From Pedobacter steynii (GTDB lineage Bacteria > Bacteroidota > Bacteroidia > Sphingobacteriales > Sphingobacteriaceae): a stretch of 64,000 nt of DNA. Position numbers and translations under genes: made by a program. The DNA lies in NCBI RefSeq assembly GCF_900103665.1, contig NZ_FNGY01000001.1:372001-436000 (forward strand), read 5' to 3'. Of this stretch, positions 36,590-46,360 are shown piece by piece (positions within the stretch are counted from its first letter, which is position 1; the number at the start of each line of letters is the position of its first letter). Under the pieces are notes generated by a model that was not told where the DNA came from, ran no database searches, and saw nothing but the letters and a program-made list of their open reading frames with translations.

Positions 36590-39500
36590 ATGTATGCGCT
36601 ATTCATGAAACCTGATCTACTGCAGATGGACTTTTTCCGGGCCAGAAAAAATGGGGGCTGGCTTTTCGATACCGGTTTGCTACAACTTGTAGCAACCATA
36701 TTATTCGTATGGTCATTCAGTAACCATGCTTTGGCACAGGTAAGTGACCGCCATTTCAGAAACATCTCCGTTGGAAAAGGGCTTTCGCAGAGTACTGTCT
36801 TTTCTGTTAAGCAGGATACTTTGGGCTTTATATGGGTTGGTACTCAGGATGGACTTAACCGCTATGATAGTAAAGGTTTTAAAGTCTACCGCCCGGTAAA
36901 AGGAAACCTGAAAAGCTTGCAGTCCTACTATATCCGTACTTTGTTTGTGGATCATGGCGGAAGCTTATGGGTAGGTGGCAACCAGGGGATAAGCCGTTAT
37001 GACTATGCCAGGGATAGCTTTATCAATTACAAACTACCCCGTAACATTGGTGAATGGTATATCTCCTCGATAACAGAAGACCAGCAGCATAACATTTGGG
37101 CAACCTCAATTGTTGGAGGCATATTTAAGCTAAGTCCGGGCGCTAAAGAGTTTAAAGAAGTGAATTTTAATACAGCAAATAACGGAGTCAAAAGGGTCAC
37201 TTATATCGGCTGCTGGAACCAATATATTTTAATAGGGACAGAGGTTGGCCTTTTTAAGACCGGTAGCGCTAAAAATCAGCTGACAAAAATAGATTTAGGT
37301 ACGGATAAGCCTTCTGTTAATGAGGTGTATATTGATGGTGACGTCTTTTGGGTAGCTACCGAAGGTGATGGCCTGATCAGGTACAACCCTGAAACGGAAC
37401 AGAAGAAAATTTATCTGCATCAGTCCGGACTCAACAGCATTGCAGACAATAACATCAGGTGTGTAGGAAAAGACACGGAAGGAAATATCTGGTTGGGGAC
37501 TTTTAAAGGCTTATCCATTTTAAATTCAGATTCCGGGATATTTGAGAACTATTACCATCAGATCTCTCAGCCTTACACCATTAGCCAGAATTCGGTCAGG
37601 TGCTTTTTCAGGGATAAACAAAACGGAATATGGCTGGGAACATTTTATGGCGGATTGAATTATTACCACCGCAACGATATCAAGTTTAACCTGTTAAGTC
37701 AGAATACAGGACAGCTATCTCTTAATGATGAGGTAGTGAGTGCCATTAAGGAAGATGCCAAAGGTAATTTCTGGATTGGAACCAATGATAAAGGATTAAA
37801 CTATTGGGATAGAACAGCCAATCGGCTGAAGTATTTCTCCAGTAATGAGAATAACCCCAATACCTTAGGCGCTAACAACGTTAAAGCTATTGCCTTTGAT
37901 AACCAGCAGAACATATTGGTAGGTACCCATAGTGGTGGGTTAAGTGTACTCAATCCGGCAACGGGAATGGTAAAACGTTACCTGCATAATGACGGGAATC
38001 CGGCCAGTATTGCCGGAAATCTTGTTTATAGTATTTTAAAAGATTATAAGGGAAGGATCTGGGTAGGTACAAGATCCGGATTGGATCAGTTTAACGCGTC
38101 AACAGGTTCCTTTTCTCATATCCATCTTGATAAGGCGGGAAAGAGGCTTAGTTCTGATGATATCACTTATCTTTTTGAGGACAGTAAACATCGCATCTGG
38201 ATCGGAACCACCAACGGAGTAACCTTGTTTTATCCGGATAATCTCCTATTTGCAAATACATTGGATACGCAACTCAATGAAGACATCATTACCTCTATAA
38301 CCGAAGATGATAACCACAGGATCTGGATCGGCTCCAGGGAAGGAATCAGCCTTTTTAACGAGGCACAGCAAAGATTCATTACCTATAGAGAAAGGAAAGA
38401 CTTTATTCAGGGAACTGTTTACGGAATACAACCAGATAATGAGGGTAACCTTTGGATTTCAACCAATGCCGGGCTTGTCCGCTATAATCCGGAGAACAAG
38501 TCGGCTCAGAATTTCGATGAAAGCGATGGCCTGCAGAATAATCAGTTCAATGATTATGCTTTTTGCAAAGCTAAAGACGGAATGCTTTTGTTCGGTGGAA
38601 TTAAGGGGATTTCTTATTTTTATCCTTCCAGCATCAGGCAACAACCATTATCTCTGAAAATTCACTTCACCGGGCTTGAGGTCTTCAACCAGAATGTAAC
38701 CAGCGGCGATGACACTGAAATACTGGAGGGGCATATCGATCAGACGGAGCGACTGGAATTTGCACCTGAATTTAAACAGTTCAGTATTCATTTTAACACC
38801 TTTAACTATATTTCCGCTAACCGAACCCATTATTTTTATAAGCTGGAAGGGATTGATACCAAATGGCAGAAAACGGATGATCTGAGAGTTGTTTATAGCA
38901 ACCTCAGCTCCGGAAACTATCTTTTTAAGATTAAAGCGGTTGGCCCCAGCGGAGAGGTCAGCGCAGAGCGAAGCTTAACGTTGGTGATCATGCCACCATG
39001 GTACAACACCACCTGGTTTTATCTGCTGTTGTTGATTTTCCTGATGGGAGCAGGATATGTCGCTTACAGGATTATTGTAGAACGGATCAGAACCCTGCAT
39101 CAGCTGAAGCTGGAAAGAGTAGATAAGGAAAAGGTTCGCTATATCAATCAGGTTAAGATGGACTTTTTTACCAATGTATCACATGAACTCCGTACACCGC
39201 TTACCCTGATCCTTGCCCCTCTGGAAGAAATGATCAAAAAGCCTTCGACAGATAAAACAGTAAACAAGCGCCATGAAATGATGCTGAGCAATGCCCGAAG
39301 GTTATATAGCCTGGTAGACCAGCTATTTGAATTCAGAAAAACGGAAACCGGAACAAGACGTTTAAAAGTGGAGAAGAGCGATATTGTAAGCTTTATCCAT
39401 GAAATTTATGAGTCTTTTAAACCTTTATCGGATAGAAATGAGATCAGGTATACCTATCGTTCTACCCAGGCCAGGTTGCCTTTCTATTTTGATCATGATG

Positions 39501-40729
39501 CCATGGAAAAGATCATGTTCAATTTACTTTCGAATGCTTTTAAATATACCCGGAAAGGGGATCAGATTAACATAGAGCTTTCTGTGTTAAACGATTATGC
39601 TCAGATTAAGATCAGTGATACCGGTGTGGGGATAGGAGAGGACGACTTAAACAAGGTATTTGACCGGTTTTATCAGGTCAATAATCAGGAGATGAACCTG
39701 GGGTCCGGTGTTGGTCTGGCGTTCACCAAACGTCTGGTAGAACTTCATCATGGTTCAATTAAAGCAGACAGCACATTGGGCGTAGGGAGTATCTTCAGTG
39801 TTTCCATTCCAATGTCTGATGCTGCCTATGATGAACGGGTTAAAGTCGAAAATACCGTGTATGAACTTTCAAGTGGTACTGAAGAGGAAGTGCTGAGAGC
39901 GGAAGTTGATGCTTATAGCGATGAAAATACAGAGCTGGCAACTGAAATAACAGAGGGAGAGAAAAGCAAGTTGTTACTGGTGGATGATAATAAAGAGATC
40001 CTGGATTATTTAGCCGATTATTTTAAAGAAATTTACGAAGTAACGGTGGCTTTTGATGGCATGATGGCACTCCATATGCTGGAAACTCAAACCTTTGATG
40101 TGATCCTGAGTGATGTAATGATGCCCGAATTGAATGGATTGCATTTCTGTAAACGTGTGAAACAAAATATCAATACTTCTCATATCCCGTTGGTGTTACT
40201 CACTGCGAAATCCGAGTTGGACCAACAGATAAAAGGTTTGGAAATGGGTGCTGATGATTATATCACCAAGCCTTTTTCAATAGATATGCTGGCCGTTAAA
40301 ATCAGCAATCTCCTGCGTTCCCGCAAGCGTTTGAAGGAATATTATGGGGGAAACAGAGAAATCGTACCTCAGAACCTGGCCTTCAACAGCCTTGATGAAG
40401 AGTTTTTGAAGGAAGCAATAGAGATCGTAGAAAAACACCTTTCTGATTCAGATTTTTCAGTGGATAAGTTTAGCCGTGAGATCGGCATGAGCCGTTCTAA
40501 CCTCTATTTAAAGTTCAAAGCGATAACGGGAGAGTCGGCAACAGATTTTATTAAGACCATCAGGTTTAAGAAAGCGGTAGAGTTGATGCAAAGTAAACGT
40601 TATACCATCGCACAGGTTACCTATATGTGTGGATTTAATTCTCCATCCTATTTTTCAACAGCATTTAAGCAATATTATGGCTGTATGCCTACCGAGTACC
40701 TGACCAAACTGGAAAGCGGAACGTTGTAG
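36590..40729 (+). CDS. Hybrid two-component system regulator (HTCS)
   Basis: A 1379-residue protein from ATG 36590; the TTG at 36572 and ATG at 36605 are alternatives. After a signal anchor come two seven-bladed Reg_prop propellers (repeated G.IWVGT..GLNRYD units), a Y_Y_Y domain (FYKLEGIDTKW) and a membrane helix (WFYLLLLIFLMGAGYVAYRII). HisKA has FFTNVSHELRTPL (His about 865), HATPase has DTGVGIGEDDLNKVFDRFYQ, the receiver has ILSDVMMPE (Asp about 1175), and the C-terminus is an AraC-type HTH. All signalling residues are intact. It probably senses periplasmic GAG oligosaccharides and switches on this locus. Last gene of the plus operon, 35 bp after the lyase. Confidence 0.95.
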   Translation: MYALFMKPDLLQMDFFRARKNGGWLFDTGLLQLVATILFVWSFSNHALAQVSDRHFRNISVGKGLSQSTVFSVKQDTLGFIWVGTQDGLNRYDSKGFKVYRPVKGNLKSLQSYYIRTLFVDHGGSLWVGGNQGISRYDYARDSFINYKLPRNIGEWYISSITEDQQHNIWATSIVGGIFKLSPGAKEFKEVNFNTANNGVKRVTYIGCWNQYILIGTEVGLFKTGSAKNQLTKIDLGTDKPSVNEVYIDGDVFWVATEGDGLIRYNPETEQKKIYLHQSGLNSIADNNIRCVGKDTEGNIWLGTFKGLSILNSDSGIFENYYHQISQPYTISQNSVRCFFRDKQNGIWLGTFYGGLNYYHRNDIKFNLLSQNTGQLSLNDEVVSAIKEDAKGNFWIGTNDKGLNYWDRTANRLKYFSSNENNPNTLGANNVKAIAFDNQQNILVGTHSGGLSVLNPATGMVKRYLHNDGNPASIAGNLVYSILKDYKGRIWVGTRSGLDQFNASTGSFSHIHLDKAGKRLSSDDITYLFEDSKHRIWIGTTNGVTLFYPDNLLFANTLDTQLNEDIITSITEDDNHRIWIGSREGISLFNEAQQRFITYRERKDFIQGTVYGIQPDNEGNLWISTNAGLVRYNPENKSAQNFDESDGLQNNQFNDYAFCKAKDGMLLFGGIKGISYFYPSSIRQQPLSLKIHFTGLEVFNQNVTSGDDTEILEGHIDQTERLEFAPEFKQFSIHFNTFNYISANRTHYFYKLEGIDTKWQKTDDLRVVYSNLSSGNYLFKIKAVGPSGEVSAERSLTLVIMPPWYNTTWFYLLLLIFLMGAGYVAYRIIVERIRTLHQLKLERVDKEKVRYINQVKMDFFTNVSHELRTPLTLILAPLEEMIKKPSTDKTVNKRHEMMLSNARRLYSLVDQLFEFRKTETGTRRLKVEKSDIVSFIHEIYESFKPLSDRNEIRYTYRSTQARLPFYFDHDAMEKIMFNLLSNAFKYTRKGDQINIELSVLNDYAQIKISDTGVGIGEDDLNKVFDRFYQVNNQEMNLGSGVGLAFTKRLVELHHGSIKADSTLGVGSIFSVSIPMSDAAYDERVKVENTVYELSSGTEEEVLRAEVDAYSDENTELATEITEGEKSKLLLVDDNKEILDYLADYFKEIYEVTVAFDGMMALHMLETQTFDVILSDVMMPELNGLHFCKRVKQNINTSHIPLVLLTAKSELDQQIKGLEMGADDYITKPFSIDMLAVKISNLLRSRKRLKEYYGGNREIVPQNLAFNSLDEEFLKEAIEIVEKHLSDSDFSVDKFSREIGMSRSNLYLKFKAITGESATDFIKTIRFKKAVELMQSKRYTIAQVTYMCGFNSPSYFSTAFKQYYGCMPTEYLTKLESGTL

Positions 40730-40741
40730 TGCCGAAAAGTA

Positions 40742-40767
40742 AACAATGCGGTACTAGCCGCATTGTT
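40742..40767. terminator. Bidirectional terminator between HTCS and GH29 genes
   Basis: AACAATGCGG and CCGCATTGTT form a perfect 10-bp stem with loop TACTAG, between two convergent stop codons at 40729 and 40777, followed by TTGTTGT on the plus strand. Confidence 0.75.
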
Positions 40768-40776
40768 TTGTTGTGC

Positions 40777-42141
40777 TTACCTGGTTGAAATCTTAAACAC
40801 ATATACTGGAATTTCAGGGATTGCCTGCTCCGGTAAGCTGATAATTAAACGATCAGCTTTCATTTCCCATTTTACTTTCTCTTTGCTTCCGGGTAAGGTA
40901 ATGTCTTTGATGTTTTTGATTTGCCCCAGGGTTTCAGAGACAATTTCAGTTGCTGTCCAGCTTCTTGCAAAAACGTAAATGTGATTTCCTTTTTGATTAA
41001 AATAGAGGTCAGGGGAGATTTTTTTCGAAGTAAAATCATTACCCGATTTGCCCATCACATCTTTGTGGTTATCGGTTGCATTTAGGGCATATTCATTCAA
41101 TGAGCTCCATGGTTTTGTACCATAAATCGCCTCGCCATTCAGTTTCATCCAATGGCCAATTGCGGAAAGATTCTGAATACTTTGATCCGGGAATTCCCCA
41201 AGGCTGTTTGGACCAATGTTTAACAGCAGGTTCCCACCTTTACAAACGATTTCTACCAGGTTTCTAACGAGTAATTCCGGTGATTTCCAGGCCTTGTCAA
41301 ACTTGCTGAAGCCCCATTTTCCACTCATGGTAATGCAACTTTCCCAGGGTTTCAGTTCCGCACCAGCTAAAATTTTCTGTTCTGATACTGCGTAATCTCC
41401 AAATCCGTTTCCTACACGGCTATTGACGATACAGTTAGGCTGAAGGGAAAGAATGAGTTTTCTCAGGCTTTCACTTTGTGCAGGTGTGGTCCCTTCGGGG
41501 GTATCAAACCAGATGACACCTATCGGGCCATATTGGGTTAACAATTCCCTGAGCTGAGGTTTTACCTTATTTTCAATATATTTGTTATAGTCTTTGACCT
41601 TTTCATCCGGGAAATCCCAGGTATTTCCTGATTTGCTGCCCTCATGTGCCCAGGTGGCATCCGGACTTGCCCAATCTCTGCCTAAAGAATAGTAAAAACA
41701 CATTTTAAGACCATACTTTTTACAGGCCAGGGCCAAATCCTTCATTGGGTCATGATGGAAAGGTGTAGCTTTCACAATATTAAAGGTATCAGAGGGGGAA
41801 TTGAACATGGCAAAGCCATCATGGTGCTTGGCTGTAATGACGATATACTTCATACCTGCAGCCTTCGCGTATTTTACCCATTCCTCTGCATTGAATTTTA
41901 CAGGATTGAAACTTTCCCCAATTGCAGCATAAGTTTTCAATGGAATGCGTTCAGCGAACATAAAGTGTTCGTTCCCTTTTTGTGGCTTTCCGTTCCATTC
42001 ACCGATTGAATACAGGCCCCAATGCAAAAAAAGACCAAACCTGGCTTCCTTCCACCATTGTAATTTATCATGATTGCTTTGTGCAAAAGCCAGGTTGCAA
42101 AACATTACCAGGCAAATAATTGATTGTATCGTTTTTTTCAT
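40777..42141 (-). CDS. GH29-type alpha-L-fucosidase-like glycosidase
   Basis: A 454-residue secreted enzyme (signal MFCNLAFAQ). GH29 hallmarks: WWKEARFGLFLHWGLYSI, FNAEEWVKYAKAAGMKYIVITAKHHDGFAMF, and GVIWFDTPEG, in which the Asp aligns with the GH29 nucleophile. The usual acid/base position is not conserved enough to assign. Co-transcribed with two PL12 lyase genes (22 bp after paralogue 2). Heparin and heparan sulfate contain no fucose, so either this member has another specificity or the locus attacks a fucosylated substrate. Confidence 0.85.
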   Translation of the reverse strand: MKKTIQSIICLVMFCNLAFAQSNHDKLQWWKEARFGLFLHWGLYSIGEWNGKPQKGNEHFMFAERIPLKTYAAIGESFNPVKFNAEEWVKYAKAAGMKYIVITAKHHDGFAMFNSPSDTFNIVKATPFHHDPMKDLALACKKYGLKMCFYYSLGRDWASPDATWAHEGSKSGNTWDFPDEKVKDYNKYIENKVKPQLRELLTQYGPIGVIWFDTPEGTTPAQSESLRKLILSLQPNCIVNSRVGNGFGDYAVSEQKILAGAELKPWESCITMSGKWGFSKFDKAWKSPELLVRNLVEIVCKGGNLLLNIGPNSLGEFPDQSIQNLSAIGHWMKLNGEAIYGTKPWSSLNEYALNATDNHKDVMGKSGNDFTSKKISPDLYFNQKGNHIYVFARSWTATEIVSETLGQIKNIKDITLPGSKEKVKWEMKADRLIISLPEQAIPEIPVYVFKISTR

Positions 42142-42163
42142 TTTAAATCATCGTAATTTAAGG

Positions 42164-44128
42164 TTAATCTATCCGTATTTTTTTGCGCTTACCATCAATG
42201 ATAAGTGTCAGGGTTAAGGCTGTTCCCTGATCGGTTATAAGGTCTTTATCTTCCAGACTGATTTCAGGAATTTTTTTACCATCGAAAGGGTACACAATGC
42301 TGATGTAGGATTGGGTATTGTCGTCTGTTTTTGCTTTCTCAAATACAAAAGCAGGCCGTTTAAGCTCGTTTCCATAACTATATGATACTTTTCCCTCTTC
42401 TTCCTGAAGGGCAACCTGATCCGTGTTTAAAGACTGGATCAACAGGTTATTGCCATCGCTATAAGTGGTATAAACTTTATTCCCTGTTTTGTCAAATACC
42501 GGATTGCTGTCTTCTTTGAGCTGAAAATGAACACCCAGCTTTCCAGTTGCTTTCCCGATGGCTTTATCAATAATCAGGAAATATTTCTGATCGACGAAAA
42601 GCACACTGCGCTGATGTTTTAGTCCGGCATAACTGGGATTGGTATAACTAAGGACATCCAGATTTTTCCCTGTTTCCCATTTTTGCTGTTCTGCTTTGGT
42701 GATTACCATATTCTGATTGTCCAGGGTAAGTGTGCTGTGCACACGTGATTGCCGGTACCAATCGCGTTGTTTCATAATTTCGACATCACCACTATAAACG
42801 AAACATCCGGCATCAGGGCTGAAATTCCTCCCATTTACCCAAAGTTCAAATGTGCCATTATCAGGTTGGGCATGAAACTCTCCCGGAGGGCTCGCTTTCA
42901 GTATAAGGATGGTTGAACGCTCGTCCCAGCCATTTCGGAAAGTGTAAAATCCAGCGGTACTTAAGGCGTTCGACAGCCAGTTCGGTTTTTGACCTTCTCT
43001 GCCTTCTGAAGCAAAATACCTGATATACGGATTCTGCCCGAATATTTCTGCCCATGACTTGAACTGGTTGATCCGGAATTCCTTTTTTGCCAGCCAGGAG
43101 TCGCCGAACATCGGTTGATTATAGTTCGGAAAGGTGATGTTGATGAAGGCCATTACCATTTTCTCAATGGTTTGCTTATAGCTTGGATCGAACTCCGCTT
43201 CGAGTCCTGCTTTTTGTGCAGCGCGATAAGCTTTAACAAAGATATCGATGCTTGCTGCATGATATACCGGAGAGAGTTCAAACTGTACACCATCCGGATA
43301 TACCTGTTTTTTTATCTCTGCATTCAGTACTTCAATCCCACTTTTGCGCCAGTTGGCTGCATCCCGTAATTCGGGAAAGGAAGCGCCGGCAAAAAGGACT
43401 CTTTGAGCCTCGAATAGACGGTGATTGCCTTCAGTAGCATAATGACCTGGCAGGTAGTCTGCCTGCTGATGATAGCTCTTAAGAAAAAGCATCAGAAATT
43501 CAGGGGTAAAATGGGCTGAATTGATAAATATGCTGAGGGTAGGAATCAGGTTTTGTACACGGTCTGATACTTCCAGAGGGCGCCATGCAAAGCGGTCGTT
43601 ATCCTTCGAGAGGCCCAGGGGATTCTTCTTTGCCCAGTCCTGGTACTGAAATATCCATTCCCTTGCATAGTCTTCTTTTTTAGTCTTTCGATAGGTCAAT
43701 GCCATGCTGAGAAACCATTTCAACCGATGTAATTGCCAACGTACCTCGTTGTCTTTTACGGGCCAAAGCTGCCAGTTGATGTCTTTTCCAAAATCAAAGA
43801 AACCATAACTCTCCTGGGTTTTGAAATGATGATTCAGGGCATTGTCTGCAATTTCCTTCGTCTTTGAATCCAATGCACCTGTGGTGTCTACCGGTATTTC
43901 CATGTTACTGAAATCTGGTTTTTTTGTACCCATTTTTGTGCGGTAATATTGCAGTAAAACTGATGCGGCCTTGGTATATTCACCGGTGTTCACCTGATGT
44001 TTTACCTGTTCAAGTCCCGGATAATTGAGGTCAATAATATCGAAGCTTTCCTTGTTAATTGTCTGTGACAGACCCACTTTTGCCTGTAAAATTAATAGAC
44101 AGTATAGCATTGTTATTTTTAAGTGCAT
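42164..44128 (-). CDS. Heparinase III-like heparan-sulfate lyase, PL12 (paralogue 2)
   Basis: A 654-residue secreted lyase, closely related to paralogue 1. It keeps YGFFDFGKDINWQLWPVKDNEVRWQLHR, GNHRLFEAQRVLFAG, QVYPDGVQFELSPVYHAASID and ASPPGEFHAQPDNGTFELWV.GRNFSPDAG, so the proposed catalytic Asn, Tyr and His are all there. Of the three paralogues it looks nearest to P. heparinus HepC as I remember that sequence. Middle gene of the minus-strand operon, 12 bp after paralogue 3. The leader is MHLKITMLYCLLILQAKVGLSQ. Confidence 0.9.
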   Translation of the reverse strand: MHLKITMLYCLLILQAKVGLSQTINKESFDIIDLNYPGLEQVKHQVNTGEYTKAASVLLQYYRTKMGTKKPDFSNMEIPVDTTGALDSKTKEIADNALNHHFKTQESYGFFDFGKDINWQLWPVKDNEVRWQLHRLKWFLSMALTYRKTKKEDYAREWIFQYQDWAKKNPLGLSKDNDRFAWRPLEVSDRVQNLIPTLSIFINSAHFTPEFLMLFLKSYHQQADYLPGHYATEGNHRLFEAQRVLFAGASFPELRDAANWRKSGIEVLNAEIKKQVYPDGVQFELSPVYHAASIDIFVKAYRAAQKAGLEAEFDPSYKQTIEKMVMAFINITFPNYNQPMFGDSWLAKKEFRINQFKSWAEIFGQNPYIRYFASEGREGQKPNWLSNALSTAGFYTFRNGWDERSTILILKASPPGEFHAQPDNGTFELWVNGRNFSPDAGCFVYSGDVEIMKQRDWYRQSRVHSTLTLDNQNMVITKAEQQKWETGKNLDVLSYTNPSYAGLKHQRSVLFVDQKYFLIIDKAIGKATGKLGVHFQLKEDSNPVFDKTGNKVYTTYSDGNNLLIQSLNTDQVALQEEEGKVSYSYGNELKRPAFVFEKAKTDDNTQSYISIVYPFDGKKIPEISLEDKDLITDQGTALTLTLIIDGKRKKIRID

Positions 44129-44140
44129 GTCTCTTGTGTT

Positions 44141-46120
44141 TTATTGATTTAGGTTTTTCTTCAATGTTTTTGATTTTCCGTTGATCAGCAATGTAATGTC
44201 CAGCAATCCTTTGTTTAAGTCGTTTCCGGCATTTTCTTTTATCGTAACCAAAGGCGGTATTTTTCCCTGAAAAGGATAGAGTATCGTCATAAATGAACTG
44301 ATTTCCGGACCGTTTTTTTCTTTTTCAAATGCGAATGCCGGACGTGGAGCTTCCTTTTGATAAGCATAAGAGACAAAGCTTTCTTCTGTTTTAAGGCTTG
44401 CTTTTGAGGGGTTTAGCAGTTGGATCAAAAGGTTATTGTTGTCTGTATAGCTGGTGTAAACCTGTAGTTTGCCCGGATCAGTTTTAGGCTGGGCATCTTC
44501 TTTTAGTACATAATGTATATCCAGACGTCCCTGAGCATCACCTATCGCCCTGTCTACAATCAGAAAGTAAGTTTTATCTACAAAAAGGATGCTGCGTTGG
44601 TGCGTTAAGTTTTGGTAACTGGGATTGCTAAATGTCAGCCGGTCTAAGGTCGGACTGGCTTCCCATTTCTGATCAAAAGCTTTGTTAATATCTGTAGTCT
44701 GGTCGTCTAGTGTAAGCGTCTGGTGTACTTTAGTGGAGCGGTACCAGTCTCTTTTTGTATTTTTTTGTCCGCCAAGATTTGCATATATAAAGCTTCCGGG
44801 CTCTGGTGTAAAGTTTCGGCCCTTCACCCAAAGGTCAAAGGTTCCGTTGTCCGGATGTGAGTGAAATGAGGCTGGAGGACCGGCCTTTACCTGCATTACG
44901 ATTGCTTTTTCTGTCCAGCCATTTCTAAAAGCATAGAAGCCGGCATTTGGCAATGCAGTCGACAGACCGTCCGGAGCTTGTCCTTTTGCTCCATCGGTAG
45001 CATAGTATTCAATAACCTTGTTATCGGGGAAAACTTTCGCCCAATTCTGATAGTCTCTGAGCATTGCGGTTTTATTAGTCAGGAATGAATTGCCATATAA
45101 TGGAAAAGTATAATCAGGAAAGGAGTATTTTCCAACAGCCAGGATCATCTTCTCCACCAAATCGCTATAGTTTTTAGGGAACTCTTTGGACAGTCCTGCC
45201 AATTGCGCAATTTGGAGGGCATCGAGAAAAATTTTAATTGTACCAATGTGGTAGGAGGGCGAAAGTTCAAATTGAACACCATCTGGCAAAACCTGTTTTT
45301 TTATTTCATGGTTCAACACCTCAATTCCACTTTTTCGCCATGCGGCTGCATGCTGCAATTCCGGAAAATTGGCACCTGCGTACATCAAATGCAGGGCTTC
45401 ATATAAGCGGTGATTGCCAATATCAGTATAATTGGCCATTACGTAATCAGACTGCTCATTATAGGATTGCAGAAATTCCATAAGAAATGCCGGCGTGAAG
45501 TTCGGTGAATTTAGAAAGAGGTTAAAATAACCCGACCAATGGTTTAGCCTGAAGGAAACCACAAATGCTTTCCATGCATAATCTTTATCATCCGGATAAG
45601 CACCTCGTTTGTTCTTTTTTACCCAGTCACGGAGCTCAAAGACCCACTCTTTGGCATAACGTTCGTCGCCGGTAGAGCGGTAAACCAGGCCTAGAGGTTC
45701 CCAAAACGCCGTCCGATGTAAGAATGTACTGAGTAACTGGTCTTTGACCGGACGGTATTGCCAGTTGATGTCCTGGCCATAATTGAAAGCAGGGTAGCCT
45801 TTATGTGGTTTAAACTGATGTTTTAAAATGTTGTCGGCAAGTCCTCTGGTTTCTTCGTTTATCTTTTTTCCGGCAAAGGATTTATTGTCGGAGAGGTTAA
45901 AACTGAGGTGTTTTACTCCGCTGCGATTGCGATAATAGTCCAGCAACAATTTTGCGGCTTGCTCGTATTGTTCATCTCCAACTGCTTTATTTACATTCTC
46001 CAGGCCGGGATAGGAAAGGTTGACCGTGCTAAAGCTTTCTTTGGTAAGAGGAGCATCCTGTGCTTTCAAATTCATCCCCAGACCAATTAATGTCAGAAGG
46101 AAAACAACGCTTAATTTCAT
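44141..46120 (-). CDS. PL12-like lyase, diverged (paralogue 3)
   Basis: A 659-residue secreted protein (signal MNLKAQ). The fold-defining segments remain (PHKGYPAFNYGQDINWQYRPVKD, QVLPDGVQFELSPSYHIGTIK, GNHRLYEA), and the candidate Asn, Tyr and His are present. The substrate-facing segments differ: paralogues 1 and 2 have WPVKDNEVRWQLHR and GEFHAQPDNG, while this one has RPVKDQLLSTFLHR and ASFHSHPDNG. A different sulfation pattern or uronate preference is likely. First gene of the operon; its start lies 79 bp from the shared regulatory element B. Confidence 0.85.
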   Translation of the reverse strand: MKLSVVFLLTLIGLGMNLKAQDAPLTKESFSTVNLSYPGLENVNKAVGDEQYEQAAKLLLDYYRNRSGVKHLSFNLSDNKSFAGKKINEETRGLADNILKHQFKPHKGYPAFNYGQDINWQYRPVKDQLLSTFLHRTAFWEPLGLVYRSTGDERYAKEWVFELRDWVKKNKRGAYPDDKDYAWKAFVVSFRLNHWSGYFNLFLNSPNFTPAFLMEFLQSYNEQSDYVMANYTDIGNHRLYEALHLMYAGANFPELQHAAAWRKSGIEVLNHEIKKQVLPDGVQFELSPSYHIGTIKIFLDALQIAQLAGLSKEFPKNYSDLVEKMILAVGKYSFPDYTFPLYGNSFLTNKTAMLRDYQNWAKVFPDNKVIEYYATDGAKGQAPDGLSTALPNAGFYAFRNGWTEKAIVMQVKAGPPASFHSHPDNGTFDLWVKGRNFTPEPGSFIYANLGGQKNTKRDWYRSTKVHQTLTLDDQTTDINKAFDQKWEASPTLDRLTFSNPSYQNLTHQRSILFVDKTYFLIVDRAIGDAQGRLDIHYVLKEDAQPKTDPGKLQVYTSYTDNNNLLIQLLNPSKASLKTEESFVSYAYQKEAPRPAFAFEKEKNGPEISSFMTILYPFQGKIPPLVTIKENAGNDLNKGLLDITLLINGKSKTLKKNLNQ

Positions 46121-46159
46121 GTGGTGGTTTTGGTTATAGGTTAAAGCTGCGATCTATGG

Positions 46160-46233
46160 TTTAGCAATGGTGAAGTTAAGCTTGCCAAAGGAAAGCGGCT
46201 TTTGATTTTTGCTATAAATATTTTGAAATTGTC
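46160..46233 (-). promoter_or_regulatory. Shared regulatory element B, upstream of PL12-PL12-GH29 operon
   Basis: Partner of the block at 25448-25521: equal length, gap-free, 64 of 74 identical, with 46199-46233 identical over 35 bp. It lies 79 bp upstream of the lyase start. The intergenic gap also contains the promoter for the ROK gene on the other strand, so the element could act in both directions. Confidence 0.6.
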
Positions 46234-46360
46234 TATCCGCGGATACTCATTAGTCAATATCGATGGTTTTTTGCTCAAATTTAAAAGCGTTCGCTTCATG
46301 ATCCTTTTAAATTCGTTTATTAAACCAGACTCATATATGATAACCTTAAAAAACACAGGC

